Part shown: positions 12,441 to 23,839 of the stretch, in pieces
How the letters are laid out: the number at the start of each line of letters is the position of its first letter
How positions within the stretch are numbered: position 1 is the stretch's first letter
Origin: Dasypus novemcinctus
Taxonomy: Eukaryota; Chordata; Mammalia; Cingulata; Dasypodidae
Direction of reading: 5' to 3'
Length of the DNA: 64,000 bases
Assembly (NCBI RefSeq): GCF_030445035.2
Contig: NC_080689.1
Coordinates: 28,301,278 to 28,365,277, forward strand
The notes under the pieces: model-generated
What the model was told of the DNA's origin: nothing
Seen by the model: the letters and a program-made list of their open reading frames with translations, nothing else
Database searches by the model: none
Program-made: the position numbers and the translations under genes

Positions 12441-13499
12441 CAATGGGGTAGGAAAGGCCATTTTCTCCTTAGCAGCACTAAGTATTGCGTGAAATTGTTC
12501 TCCTCATATTATTTTAAATACCTTAAAACTCCCTTCAAAAATTCTGTGGTATGAAATTTCATTCTAGTACCTTTCTCTGAACCTGAAAATATGATATAAC
12601 TTTGAGATGAAGAAATTGAAAGCCATGCAATGTGAGCACATCCATTCTAAAGAGACTACCAAGGGATATAGATTCTGGAGAACATCTACCTTCCTTTACT
12701 TGACATTGGAGAAAACATATACCTTCTCTGGTCTTCAAATTCCCTACCAGTGCCTTCTGCCAGTCTCATGCCTTCTGTCATTTTTAAAGTTCTTGAAATT
12801 TTCAGTGTTCTGCCTGGGATCTTTCAAAGTCCTACAGTTTTTAATCACCTAAGTAAATTTCATTTTGTTTAAGGTTCCCAAGGAGTTTTTTTTTTTTTTT
12901 TTAAGAATAACCAATGCTATGTTTTCCTTGAATCTTAATGACCTAGACTTTTCTTAATTTTCCTTACTTGTGGCACAAAGTTTTCCATGCTTCTGAAAAA
13001 GCAAATCCTCACTCTTTCTTTCATATATGTGTTCTTCCAATACTCAGGAATATTCTTTCTTATCAAAGCCCTGAAAAGCACCAGTTCCTCCTGTAGTACA
13101 ACAGAAAAGCCCAACAGCCTTCCAGGCTGGCCTCATCATTCCGACAGAAGACTCAAACCTGCATTCTATGCTTTTTGGATGAATTTCAACTTTTTAAAAA
13201 ATCATACTTGCCCACCATGAATTTGCCTCATGCCTTAACTGACTATACCATACATAAATAAGTTCTTTTTTCCATATTAGACTCTCAACTCTTCCATCTC
13301 TCTTCTCAAAATATGATCTCCTCAAGATTTTCTACATATATAGTCATTGAATGTTTAAGAAATTGCAAGTGAAATGGACAAGTAGTTTGACTATGTTTGT
13401 CACTAATTTTCTTCCATAAATGTTGACATACTATATATAAAAATAGCAGTAAGTCACTCTCTATTACTTAGATTACTCTTTGTAAATTTGTTTACTGAA
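12441..13499. other. Unassigned sequence with a poly-T run
   Basis: About 1 kb without recognised gene. A 17-nt poly-T run lies at 12886-12902 without an attached SINE or LINE body that I recognise. Three plus-strand frames of 77-90 codons (12282-12554, 12607-12852, 12987-13220) have no domain. Confidence 0.4.
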
Positions 13500-13860
13500 G
13501 AAAAACAGGAGCAGACATTTCTCATGAGGAGTGCACACTTGAAATGTTCTTGGCAGTAAGCAAATGAGAAAACAGCAGATGATGTCACGCATGCATTGCA
13601 TCTGTTCACAAATACTAGTAAGTGGCATAATTTATATGAACATTTTACATATTGAAAATTGCAAGAACTCCTTTTGGAAAGCTGGCTGGTATGTAGTGTT
13701 TAATTAAGTATTTTCAAACCATCCTTTCGTAGACCGTTCTACTTTAAAGTTATGACAGCTTGTTTCAGTTTTGAAAAAGAAGGCATAGGCTTCTCTTTCT
13801 TCCCCCTTCCCCATCTCTTGCAGTTACAGATTAGCATTTTAACCAAAGGAAAATAGTATA
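13500..13860. other. Candidate conserved non-coding block
   Basis: Mixed composition, no repeat match, no long frame. It has transcription-factor-like words such as GATGTCACGCATGCATTGCA and TTAATTAAGT and a CCCCTTCCCCATCTCTTGCAG tract. The look is that of a single-copy mammalian non-coding element, an impression only; alignment to other mammals would decide it. Confidence 0.25.
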
Positions 13861-16549
13861 CGTCAGAGATTTAGAAAGGGTAGGTTTGACTCTGTTGTTA
13901 GTTTAATGTGTTGTCAATGTGAATGTAAAATAATACTTTGATGAAAAAAAAACAAAACTATTTTTTAGAACTCTAATTATAATGATTCAATTATGATAAT
14001 TTATTACTATTGCAATAGAACTATGTTTCCTCTTTCTCTGCCACTTTTTTGGTGTTATTGAACATTTACACTTGGGAAAAAAATCACTGCATAACTAACG
14101 CTAGTTCATCTTTATCTCTTAAGTAAATTGGTTTTCCCAACTTTCTAATTTATCTGAAGAACCTGTCTTTGGTCAGTATTATAGCCTATTTTTATTCTTT
14201 TCTTACACTTATTTATTAATCATTTTCCATGTTATGTTTTGTCATGAGGAAAGGAAAACCACATTTAATTTTTCTTGTTTTCCTTCTCATTCTCTATCAT
14301 AAAAGTTAGAGCTTACAGCTAAATAGTTAGTTCAAATCTTACTTGAATTGCAAATACATTATTCTCAAACAAGATAAATCTTGTGTTTGAATTCCATTAT
14401 CTTATGCAAAAAATATTTTAATTCAGTTATGGAAAAATATACATATTTTATAGCTATGACCTGAAATTTTTCCCTTGGCTTTTATGAGCATTTGGCAGTT
14501 GTTCACAGTCTTTGCTAACTATTAAAAAAAAAAAAGCAACACCTTAAATATCCAATTTTTACATTTTTGTAATTAGTTGGAGCAGCATTTCAAAGTTCAA
14601 TTGATTTCATTTGACTGGGATAACCAGTTTCCTAGAAAATACAGTAAATTCACAGAGATCTTGTACTGTTGCTTTGGTACTCACATTCATACTTTTATCA
14701 TGGATTCCAGAGATACACAAGTTTGTTTTTCTGTCAAAATCTACTATTCTCAGACATCGCTGATGGCAAAACTGTACTAATCCTTGGAAAAATTTATCCT
14801 CAAGTTCTTAAGTTTTCAGTCATTAACAAAAAGGAAAAAAAATTTAAAAGGACTAAGCAAAATTTTTAGGGGCTTTGATAGGAAAATTGCTGGTTTCAGC
14901 AATTTCAACTTGCACAAGACCCCATATTTGTGAAAACAGCCCAAAAATCTTTGAACAGGATGTATCAACGTCCAGTCTTCTGAGAAACACTACAAAAATG
15001 ACTTTAGTTGCCAAAAAAAAAAAAGTCATTTACAAGCAGTTCTTCCTATGTCTACAGAAGCATAAGCCACACATGTGAGTTTATGCTGGCTTTGGAAAAG
15101 TTAGCAAAGAAAAGGACAAATCCCACTTACTCCACCCTAAAATACACAGTGAGTATTAGAATCCTGTAGAATGCTACTAGCGAGATCTAGGGACCCTTGC
15201 ATCTACAAAATCCCCATCGTAAGTGACTGGGGATAGAAGAATTGTATTGGGCAGCAATTCTGTGTTGTCACTTTCCCTCTGTAGCCAATCTAACTTCTCT
15301 TGTGAAGACAGAGCTTTTAAATACCTCTTAGTCACAAACCCCAGCCCAAATCTTTCTTTTTATTTTTCAAAATATTATCTGACAGCTTTCCTTAAGAATC
15401 GTAAGGGCTTGGGAGGGAATATTCTTGAATGATCTTGTAGAAAAGTTTCATCACAAAAGCCCTGCACCTACCTTTGTGAATCCTTGGTTGCTCAGGCAGT
15501 CCGCATGGGCTGGGTGGGAAAAAAAGACCCGGTATGATGGCTTCTCCAAATTTACCAGAAAGAAAGGACCTGGGATGCTTGTCCTTTAAGTGTCTCTAAA
15601 CATGGTTTGCATAGCTGGATCTCTGCTTATCTGTGCCTTTCGGCTTTCGCTTCCTTACATGGATCTGTTCCCAACAGTAACTCCAAGCTGTCGAAAAGAA
15701 GCTATCTGGCAGTTCTCCGCTTCACCCAACACATAGATGATAAAAATATGCATATAGAGATCCTTCGAGCCAGGCTAATCCCCACCCCATGATGCTGCCG
15801 CTGTGCCTTTTTTGCAAAAGCACTTTTAAGGCTGGCAGTTCCACCTTTCAGATGTTTAGTGCACAACCAATTTCTACCTGATCCTCCACATAAAACTTTC
15901 AGGCTGTGGGTTTGCTTAGCTTTATGAAAACAGAGACCCAATAATAGTTCCTTACCAGGAGCTTTGTTTTTAAAGATTTTAGCAATATTACATATGTGAG
16001 ACCTGCAAAAAGTTCAGTGAATGAACGAATATGTAAGTGAATGGTTAAACAAACAGATAAAACTATATGTGCATGAATACATGCTTCTTAATTTATTATT
16101 TTGATTAGGAAAAGTTGTTAAGAATAAAACATTCTGGATTGTTTGTCTTAAAGGATAAGGTGGCAGTGGGTCAAAGTAATCAGAATCTCCAAGGAAGAAG
16201 GAGAGACCAGATGCTTATTTGAACAGCTTTTCCATTAGGAAACCGTGGCAGTTCTTGCTCAGTTCCTACTGCAGCATAAACTTTGAGATTTATGAAACTT
16301 TTTTTGTAATGTTAAAGAGTGTGAATCTGAACTAGACTACTAATAGCTACATTTGTTAATTGTCAGTGATACTTTAAAAGACAAAGAACTGGAATCTAAG
16401 TCTCAAATGGGAAATAATTTCTGATTTGTATAGTAGGGAGATGCTTCCTTAGGAGCCTGCTGAAACTCTGCTTGAGCCTCCTGTTTCTTTCTCTCTCTTT
16501 TAAAATCTACATTCTCATTTTGTTCCCCATTTATCTTTTTATTTTTCAA
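13861..16549. other. Unassigned AT-rich sequence
   Basis: About 2.7 kb with no recognised gene, RNA or repeat. Short poly-A runs at 14522-14534 and 15015-15026. Around 15440-15850 the DNA is less AT-rich, with two overlapping opposite frames of 61 and 79 codons that show no domain. Confidence 0.45.
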
Positions 16550-16759
16550 TTTGTTGTCACTCTTGAATCAAAATATCTATAGACAGGGTTGAGGTGAGAT
16601 GGGGAGGACTGGCCATTTCCAAATGCTTTTTTTCCCATTGGTTACATTTTTTTGTTAAGGTCATGTTGTAAGTCTTGTAGATTCTCTTTTGAAGAAGTGC
16701 AAAGAAACTTGGGACATGCAGGCATAATTCATTTTGGTGTATAGAAAATGGCCATATTT

Positions 16760-16960
16760 TGTTTAAAATATTCCAGAGGAAAAAGGGAGAGGGAGATGAA
16801 ACAAAAAGAAGAATAGATGACACAACATTGGCAAAATGATGATAACTGCTGTAGGTGGCTGATAGGTACATGGAAGGGCCTTCTACTGTTCTCTCTACTT
16901 TGAATAAGTTAAAAATTTCTGTAAAAACGTAAAAGAAAATAAAAGAGAGGGAAAAATACA
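16760..16960 (+). repeat. Ancient L1-type 3' tail
   Basis: ATTGGCAAAATGATGATAAC, a GCTGATAGGTACATGGAAGG segment, TACTGTTCTCTCTACTTTGA and AAAATTTCTGTAAAAACGTA match the common mammalian relic 'ggcaaaatgttgataattg...gggtacatgggggttcattatactattctctctacttttg...'. I recognise the family pattern but not its exact name. The 149-codon antisense frame at 16557-17006 crosses this relic and is judged chance. Confidence 0.5.
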
Positions 16961-17269
16961 AAACAGATGCATGAATGAGAGTTCGAAGAGTCCTGGATTT
17001 GAACACTCTGCAAAAGTACTAAAGCCAGGACAAGAAGGGGACAATGTTGCATTTTTTTAAATCAAAATATTCTGTTATTCCTCTTTCCCCGTAGCAAAAG
17101 CTATTTTGTGTAATAATGATTTAAAATGAAAATTGAGATACAGGTTTTTTTTTTTGAAATACAGTGTTTAAAAAGCTCATCGATAGACATGGTAGATGCT
17201 TCCTGAGAAGCCTTTTAACACCCTTCTTTCTTTGCCTTTATATTTGTTAGCAGTACGAAAAGAAATCCT

Positions 17270-17560
17270 ACTTTTCCATTCTCACATGTTGAACTTGGGA
17301 TAGTCATGTAATACAGTTCTGACCAATGAGATATGAACAGGAATCTCCTGGGTAGGACTTCCAGGAAAACTGTTACTTATTTCTTTAAAAGAGACAGCCT
17401 CAGCTTTTGACAGTCTCGTCCTTGCTACTCCTTTTCCTATGGAAAGGGAAGACTCAGGAGATTCATCTCTATTCTCTTTTCCAACTCAGGAAGATCCATG
17501 TACAGAAAAGATCTCCCGAGAAAGAACTTAATGGCATTCACATTTCCAAAGAAACAGGTT
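17270..17560 (+). repeat. Ancient interspersed repeat, family not assigned
   Basis: The order 'AGTTCTGACCAATGAGATAT', 'GACTTCCAGGAAAACTG', 'TTTCTTTAAAAGAGACAGCC', then a CCTTTTCCT tract recalls a widespread mammalian relic ('ttctggccaatgagatgtgagcagaag...'). The second part of the same relic type may be at 52.6-52.9 kb. Exact family uncertain. Confidence 0.4.
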
Positions 17561-17604
17561 AAATTGATCTCCTCTGGGCCTTATAAATATGGAAATCAGG
17601 ATTT

Positions 17605-17700
17605 AAAGCAGGGATTCCTAACAAGGGGTCTGTAAGCTTGAATTGAAATCAAAAACCTTGTGGGAACATGTTGGTACAGGTTTGATATATTTATCAAATA
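17605..17700 (+). repeat. hAT-type DNA transposon end, fragment
   Basis: AGCAGGGATTCCTAACAAGG followed by GGTCTGTAAGCTTGAATTGA matches the 'caggggttcttaacctggggtccgtg' start of a non-autonomous hAT family. Only the first 90 bp are recognisable. Confidence 0.45.
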
Positions 17701-17829
17701 ATGCACAGTATAGTGTGGCAGTTCATCTGGGTATGCTACTTCGCTATGGGACACTTTTCACTGGCTCTTCCTTTCAATGGAATGTTACCTTCAATTGACT
17801 GTTCCACCCTCTCACCTCCCAACAAAAGC

Positions 17830-18150
17830 ACAAATATACACACATTCCACTTTTGTCTGCCAGAAGAACACATCCTCAGTCTTTTAAGATTCAGCTCAGT
17901 GTTTCCTCCTTTCTGAAGTCTTTCCTGACCTCACCATCAGGTATTCCAAAGCACATATGGCAGGTATATTATCATACTCCTCCCTCTAGTCAGCCTTTAG
18001 CCATTAGACCATGAGCTCCTGGAGGACAGGGACTTTCTTTTTGCATCTCCGCATCCATCACAGTGTCTGTCCTATGCCAAACAAACCTTAACACAGGTTT
18101 GTTGAAGGATTAAATGCATTGATGAATGACTGAACAATGGATAAATAGTA
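17830..18150 (+). repeat. L2 LINE 3' region
   Basis: Well-preserved L2 order: AAGATTCAGCTCAGTGTTTC, CTGAAGTCTTTCCTGACCTC, a 'tcatactcctccctc' part, TGAGCTCCTGGAGGACAGGG, ACTTTCTTTTTGCATCTCCG, ACAGTGTCTGTCCTATGCCA and ACAGGTTTGTTGAAGGATTA. One of the clearest L2 copies here. Confidence 0.88.
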
Positions 18151-18934
18151 ATGAGCACTTAGCTAATGACCATTAGTCTGGCAGAGCCCCTGAAATGTAA
18201 AGTATAGGAATGTCAAATACTCCACTGTCCATCTAGGTAGAGAGTGTCAAGTCACAGGATATAGAAAGCAAAGCATGCCAAAATATCAGTATTCTCTGAT
18301 TTAGCTGGGCAGGTAATCTAAGGTTTCCAGTTAACCAAGGCAGTGGGTCACTACATAAGCACAGACCATTTAGAGTGGATTCTGACACAAATGATCAGTA
18401 TGAAAGAGTGAGATGAGGATTGCCATTTTCAAAAGAGCACAGATATTAATTTTTGGTGATTTTTAAATTTCTTTCTTTTTTTGTCTAAGAAATAGGGCAG
18501 GAGCTGTATGTGAAAGACATTAATTCATACAGCAAGTTTTCAAAGGATTTGTAGGCAATTGAATAGTGAAATGTCCATTTTATCTTTCAAATTAGAAGTA
18601 GTACTATTTAAGGAATTGGAAGGAGAAATTCAGGTAAATTATTCTTATGTGTTTTTTCTTTTGAATTTGATTTCTGCCAATACTATGAATTAGTGCCTGA
18701 ATCCAGGAGAATGTTAAGTTATCTTCTGAGTTCAGAACTTGGTTGCATGCAGAAAAGGAATGTGTCAAGACTAGAAATGGGGAAAGGAGATTAAACAAGG
18801 CTCATATTTTCCAGATCTGTCCTGAACACCAACATTGACAGTAATTAAATTCTGTCCCAGTTGGGCTCACTGTCCAGATTTCTATTATAGGCCATATCAG
18901 GCTGTATATTTGAAAGGGAGTTTCTCCAGGGCCA
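18151..18934. other. Unassigned sequence
   Basis: About 780 bp with no recognised gene or repeat; one 64-codon minus frame without a domain. Confidence 0.45.
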
Positions 18935-19025
18935 AATGCTTGTCTTCTTCATCTTTGAATCTTAGAATCTAACATAGTCCCTGACATGCACTAGATGTTT
19001 CAATAACCATTTGTTGAATTAAATA
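18935..19025 (+). repeat. L2 LINE 3' end fragment
   Basis: TTCATCTTTGAATCTTAGAA, TCTAACATAGTCCCTGACAT, then AACCATTTGTTGAATTAAAT: the terminal section of L2. Confidence 0.7.
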
Positions 19026-19079
19026 AAAAACAAACATGTCTTATGTTCTTTAATCATTAGTTAAAAAGGTTTAACAACA

Positions 19080-19235
19080 ATGTAAGGTGTTCATGGTAGG
19101 GTGAGTTATGAGAGTCCTGTATGATGTTATATATGTTTGTTTTGTAAGTTCACAACTATTACTATACACTTACTGTTATGTATGTTTTTGTGTGGGTGAT
19201 ATATTTCAATAAAATTAAAAAAGAAATTTTTTTCC
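19080..19235 (+). repeat. L1 3' end
   Basis: GAGTCCTGTATGATGTTATA, TGTTTGTTTTGTAAGTTCAC, ACAACTATTACTATACACTT, and a terminal GATATATTTCAATAAAATTA before an A-rich tail. This resembles the 3' end of xenarthran L1 copies. AATAAA is the expected polyadenylation signal. Confidence 0.6.
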
Positions 19236-20204
19236 TACAACATTTTGAAGACTTCAGAGTGATAAATTCTTATTATTTAATTCTGTTATGAAATTGTAGC
19301 TCCAGTTTGCCAATGAGAATATAGAATTAGAGGTAAAATGACTTACATACCATTACACACTAAGCGAATTCTCCAAAGGCATTACTGACTCACTTCTTTT
19401 GTTGTTGTTACCTTCCTCACTTTCCCCCATGTACCCTTAAGAGAAAACGAGTCAGAGAAATGTGTCTCACAAATCAGCTGGAACACTAGTAATTGCTGTA
19501 AGTAACAAGGGCTGAAATTTTATCTCCTCTTATCCTAAATTTATAAGCAAGAGGTTTTCTCTGACTCTCAGTAGAGCTGTTGCTTAGGTGGAAGTCGGAC
19601 AACCTCTTAACTTGGAAGCAGGAAGTTTTCCTTAAGGAGTTTACTTATCTTTTTTTCCTTAAAGAGTATCTTTAACTCTGGCTAATCTAAGTATTTTCCT
19701 CCAATTTGAACTCTTCTTTATTATTCCAAAAAAGGTTGGAGAATGTAACCAGAGGGGGTTGCAATCCAAGTAAGCAACAAAAATATCAGCTGACAAGGAC
19801 TGACTAGGAAAGTGTCTAACCAGAACAAAACTTCACATTCATCCACCTTACGGCTGAAGGGAAAGGGCAGATGGCTGTTTAAAATTAAGCTAAAGAGGCA
19901 CAGATATTCAGATTCCATAGCTGTCCTTACGAGCAACTGAGGAAAAAAATACAGCAAAGGTCATTATCACATCAGCCTCCATTCTTAAAATGGATGATTA
20001 GATTTTATTAACTGCCCTGTTTCCATGCGATGGAGCACCCTTCTGCCAGCTTAAGCATCCGAAGACAAGCTTTCATCATGTTTCACCTCTTTCCTGAATA
20101 GAACTGTTTTTCTCTCCTTGAATTTTTGTTCTAATTCTTGGTTTTGCAAACTAAAAAAAAAATCTTGGGCCACTTAGTACTATTATTTCTTTTCATATAT
20201 ATTG
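19236..20204. other. Unassigned, with a possible MIR relic
   Basis: At about 19290-19370 CCAGTTTGCCAATGAGAATA and AGGTAAAATGACTTACATAC faintly recall reverse-complement MIR. The rest (including the 78-codon minus frame 19721-19957) shows nothing I recognise. Confidence 0.35.
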
Positions 20205-20330
20205 AGAATTTAAGCTCTTTGCAGACAGGTATCAAACTCATTTTAAAATTTCAATCTCTTTCTGCCGAAACTAACTTGATGGTAGGTACGTAAAAAATAC
20301 CTAGCTATGAATTGAATGAATTTAATGATA
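20205..20330 (+). repeat. L2 LINE 3' end fragment
   Basis: TTAAGCTCTTTGCAGACAGG, TATCAAACTCATTTTAAAAT, then GATGGTAGGTACGTAAAAAA and a terminal AATTGAATGAATTTAATG. Diverged L2 tail. Confidence 0.55.
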
Positions 20331-21569
20331 ACAAAAAATTAAGGGAATATGTAATATTTAAAATGTAATAACAAATGCACTCTAAATATAAGAAATAATG
20401 ATGGGTTTGTCTAAAGGCAAACTATGCAAATGAATAGGGAAATGAACTCCAGACCACAATAAACACTCCTTAGCCTAATTTGAGAATGCAAGCAGTCACT
20501 TGTGCATGAATATGCTCCTGGTTCATTCATGCCAATTTGAGTTGTATAAACTATAAAACACAGATGTAAGCATGTAGGTAGAGTCATTTTTTAAGAAGAA
20601 AACTTGGATTCAGGGCATCATTTATGACCTAAATCAGAACCAGGCCATCTCATTCCAGTAGTATAAATGAAAATCACTATGCACTATCTAAAAACAGCAC
20701 AATAAAAATGAGGTTACAACTATGGGATCACATCACTGCAGATGAAATCACCATAGCCTGCAATGTAGTGATTTTAGACAGTCAGACCAATGTTATTGGC
20801 GAAGTCATTTAACCCATGAGAATTCTACAAATCTCAAAACTCTTAAATTTCACATGGAAAGTTGTTACCAGTACATCTGAATTGGGAAGGTAATTGAAGT
20901 TAGTAGTCGATTTGTTACCTTTTATTTTTGAAGTATATGCCCTTGTAAAAAAATTACTGGTAGAAGAAGGCTTGGCAAGGGTAGACAATATGTTACAATG
21001 TTTGCAAAAGACAAAAAGCTGGTGATTTTGTAAGACTCCAGGCAACTTATTATCTGCTTCTCAATTACAGACTCAAGAATTATTGTGTCTTCTGTGGAAA
21101 TGTAAAAGAATAAGGATACAACTTTCAAAGGAAAGATTTTTGCTATTTAGGGATCACTTTTATGCTTGGAGTTTAGGCTTCATTTTAAGATTCAAGAGTG
21201 AAAATTCTGTAAAACACTGTAGTTGGACTAAGTTTAATTATTCTGAGTTTAATACCTCCACAAATATTATATACAAAAGAGAACTGTCTATGCTAATCCT
21301 GGCCTATAGCCCAGCAAACTCCTGGAAGTTGGAAATCTCCATTCTGATTTAGAATTTGTTTCTAAAGCAGCTATGAACAGCTTTTTTTTGCTGGTACTTC
21401 GAGCTATCACTTCAATGATAAGGTTTACCTGTAAATTAGTTGTAACTGCCTCGCCCCCACAATACAAGCTATTGATAAGTACAGCTGGATCAACTACTGT
21501 GTTTTTCAGTATGGAATCACAGAAAAATTTGATTGTCCTGCCTTAAACAATACAGTATTATTACATTAC
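20331..21569. other. Unassigned sequence
   Basis: About 1.2 kb with no recognised gene or repeat. Several frames of 66-89 codons on both strands (20809-21352) overlap one another and have no domain. Confidence 0.45.
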
Positions 21570-21660
21570 TAGAGCCAGATAGACTTGGATTCAAATGTTC
21601 AACCCAAATATGATCGTATTTCCCAAATACAGAAATGCTATGCACTTTATTAAACAGAGC
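21570..21660 (+). repeat. MIR head fragment
   Basis: AGAGCCAGATAGACTTGGAT followed by TCAAATGTTCAACCC matches the MIR tRNA-like head 'ggagccagactgcctgggttcgaatcc'. Core not preserved. Confidence 0.5.
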
Positions 21661-21899
21661 ATTCACAAGGATAACTATTAAAATAAATATTCGTAATATT
21701 TATTCATTTTATGGTGGGATTAGAATCTATGTGCTCTTAGTAAGATAGACAGGGAAGGAGTTGGGATTGAGAAAACGTAGGGAAAAAACTCTGATTAAGA
21801 AAGTGATGGTCACAAGGTAAAGGCAAACAAGAAATAATTTGGCATATGAATTGACACTTTTTCTTTTAGTTGCAGAGCTTTTGGCTCACTGAACAATAT
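21661..21899. other. Unassigned sequence
   Basis: AT-rich, nothing recognised. Confidence 0.4.
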
Positions 21900-22111
21900 A
21901 TCTCTTACGCTTAGATTTTTTATTGCATTACTTTTTAATTGAATTTTCAATTTTATTAAAATTATAGTTTCACATACTAAGTTGTAAGATATAATGCAGA
22001 GAGATCCCATCTACTCATTTCCCAGTTTCCTAAATTATAGTATCTTGACATCAACACAGTCAAGATCAGCTCATTTCTAGCATCACAGTGATCTCTCAGG
22101 TGCTCTTTTAC
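21900..22111 (-). mobile_element. L1M LINE 3' UTR fragment
   Basis: GAGATCCCATCTACTCATTT, CCCAGTTTCCTAAATTATAG, TATCTTGACATCAACACAGT and AAGATCAGCTCATTTCTAGC match the reverse-complement L1M 3' UTR in the same order. It directly abuts the left end of the MaLR-like LTR, so the LTR probably inserted into this L1 or the two were joined by deletion. Confidence 0.65.
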
Positions 22112-22699
22112 AGCTTTGATAATGGGAATTTATTAGGGTAAAAGCTTACAGTTCTGAGGCTGTGAAAATGTCCAAATCAAGGCATCATCAGAGATGCTGT
22201 CTCACCAATGATTGGCTAATGGTGATCCTGGACTCCCGCCATGTGGCAAGGAACAAGGTGACTGGTCTCTGCTTAGATCACTGCCTTCTCCTCAAAGCTC
22301 ACTTTCTCCCTGAGTTCAGCTGTGGGTGATCAAGCACATGGCTTGTCTGTCCCTTCCCCTCCAGGCCTTCTTGCTTCAGCTCTGTGCTGCTCCAACCTCC
22401 TTCTCACTATCTCAGTGTTCCTCTGTCTTTCTGTGGTTTCAGGCAATAATGAAGTTCTTTCTCACATGGTAGGGTAAGTGGCAGCTCTTTTTCTCTGTGT
22501 GTCTTTGTATGTTTCTCCTTTTAATAAAGGTCTGCAGCAAGAGTACCAAGACCCACTCTAGGTCATGCCTCACTGAAGAACTCCAATTAAAGGCCCCCTA
22601 ACTGAAATCAATCCAGTCAAAGGGTTCCACACTCACAGGATTGGACCAATTTAAGAATATAATTTTCTGGAGTCCATATAAAAGACTCAAACCAACACA
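22112..22699 (-). mobile_element. MaLR-like LTR (3' LTR of the adjoining element)
   Basis: Read on the minus strand it begins TGTGTTGGTTTGAGTC and passes through a 'ccagaaaattatattctt' section, a GGACCTT-like and 'gagtgggtcttgg' section and a GA-rich segment. It ends near CTAATAAATTCCCATTATCA with its AATAAA. This is the same family as the LTRs at 6.5 and 39.7 kb. Its start lies exactly beside a polypurine tract on the minus strand (22700-22711, CAGAGGATGGAA), as expected for a 3' LTR. The far 3' end, beyond AATAAA, is decayed or lost. Confidence 0.75.
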
Positions 22700-23730
22700 T
22701 TCCATCCTCTGGGTCCCAAAATACATATTATTTTCTTATCCAACATGTTCATTCCATCATAATATTTCAAAAAGCCTTAAATCATTTCAGTAACAGTGCT
22801 AAATATAAAATCTCATCAAAATCGGTCATAGGCATTCAGTCTGTCTTGGGGCAAAATTACCCTCCAGCTGTAGACCAGTGTAACTTAGAAAACAATCTAT
22901 CTGTTTCCAATATACAAAGGAGAGACAATCATAGAATAAACATTTTCATCACCATAGGGGGAAATTGGAAGGAAAACAGGGGTCACAGCTCCCAAACAGT
23001 TCTGAAACCTGCATGGCATACTCCATCAGATACCAAATACTGAGAGTCATCTATAGAATGATGTCTTCTCCTTGTGGTCTCATAGAGACCCATCCCTTCT
23101 AAGGGTTTGTCCAGCAGCCATCTCCTTGACTCCATCCTCATCAAACATCTGGGTGATGGCCAAGCTCTAGGCTCACTCCGAGCTCACTGTGGTGACTGCC
23201 ATACTTCCCCAGTCTCTGAGGCACAGGCTAAACCCCTCAGAACAGTGGGGTGATGACCAAACTCTCTTCAATCTCCAGAAGTCTGGGGTGGCCACACTGT
23301 TTCTGAACAATGGGATAGAAGTTTCACTGTCTTCAAATGCTGGGGCAAATTCACCCTTTCTGCATTTATGTGTGGGTCCCTCTCTTGATCCAGAAGATGT
23401 CTTAGGTCCAGACATCAGCTTCCATGTTTTTTCCCTTACAGTTGTTTTTCTTTCAGTCTCTCCCTTTCCTGTCCCTTTTATTCAGGCTGACAATAGTTTC
23501 ATTCATACAGATCTCACAACAAAGCTTGCTGGTTTCATACGCAGTTCATAGGGATCCCAACCATCAGACAATAGCACTTTCCACAAATCCTTCCTGAATA
23601 ACCACATTTCTGATAATTACTCACACTGAAATAACTGGCTGGTTCCATGCTCAGTTAAATTCTCACTTGGGGCATTATTACATAGGGATTCATTTCCCAG
23701 AAGCACTGAATTTCACAAACCATCAATTCT
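22700..23730 (-). mobile_element. MaLR-like internal sequence, partial
   Basis: Immediately internal to the LTR. On the plus strand it opens TTCCATCCTCTGGGTCCCAA and continues with ATTTCAAAAAGCCTTAAATC, AAATATAAAATCTCATCAAA, a 'gtcttggggcaa' part, GGGGGAAATTGGAAGGAAAA and CATCTCCTTGACTCCATCCT. This order matches reverse-complement THE1/MLT internal sequence. Such internal regions do not code for retroviral proteins, and none is visible. The opposite frames 23173-23415 and 23189-23551 fall inside it and are chance. No second LTR is found, so the upstream end is truncated. Confidence 0.65.
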
Positions 23731-23839
23731 ATAAGTCCATTGATATTTTCCTGGCTAGGAGAAGTTAAAGTAATCATAACTGCTTCCCATGTGGTCTCTA
23801 GGTCAGAGTGCCCTAATTATACTGGGTTATGGTGAAAGT

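Noticed and set aside
16557..17006. 149-codon minus-strand open frame
   Set aside because: Overlaps an ancient L1-type tail in antisense; no domain recognised.
23189..23551. 120-codon frame in MaLR internal sequence
   Set aside because: MaLR internal regions are non-coding, and an opposite-strand frame overlaps it; chance.
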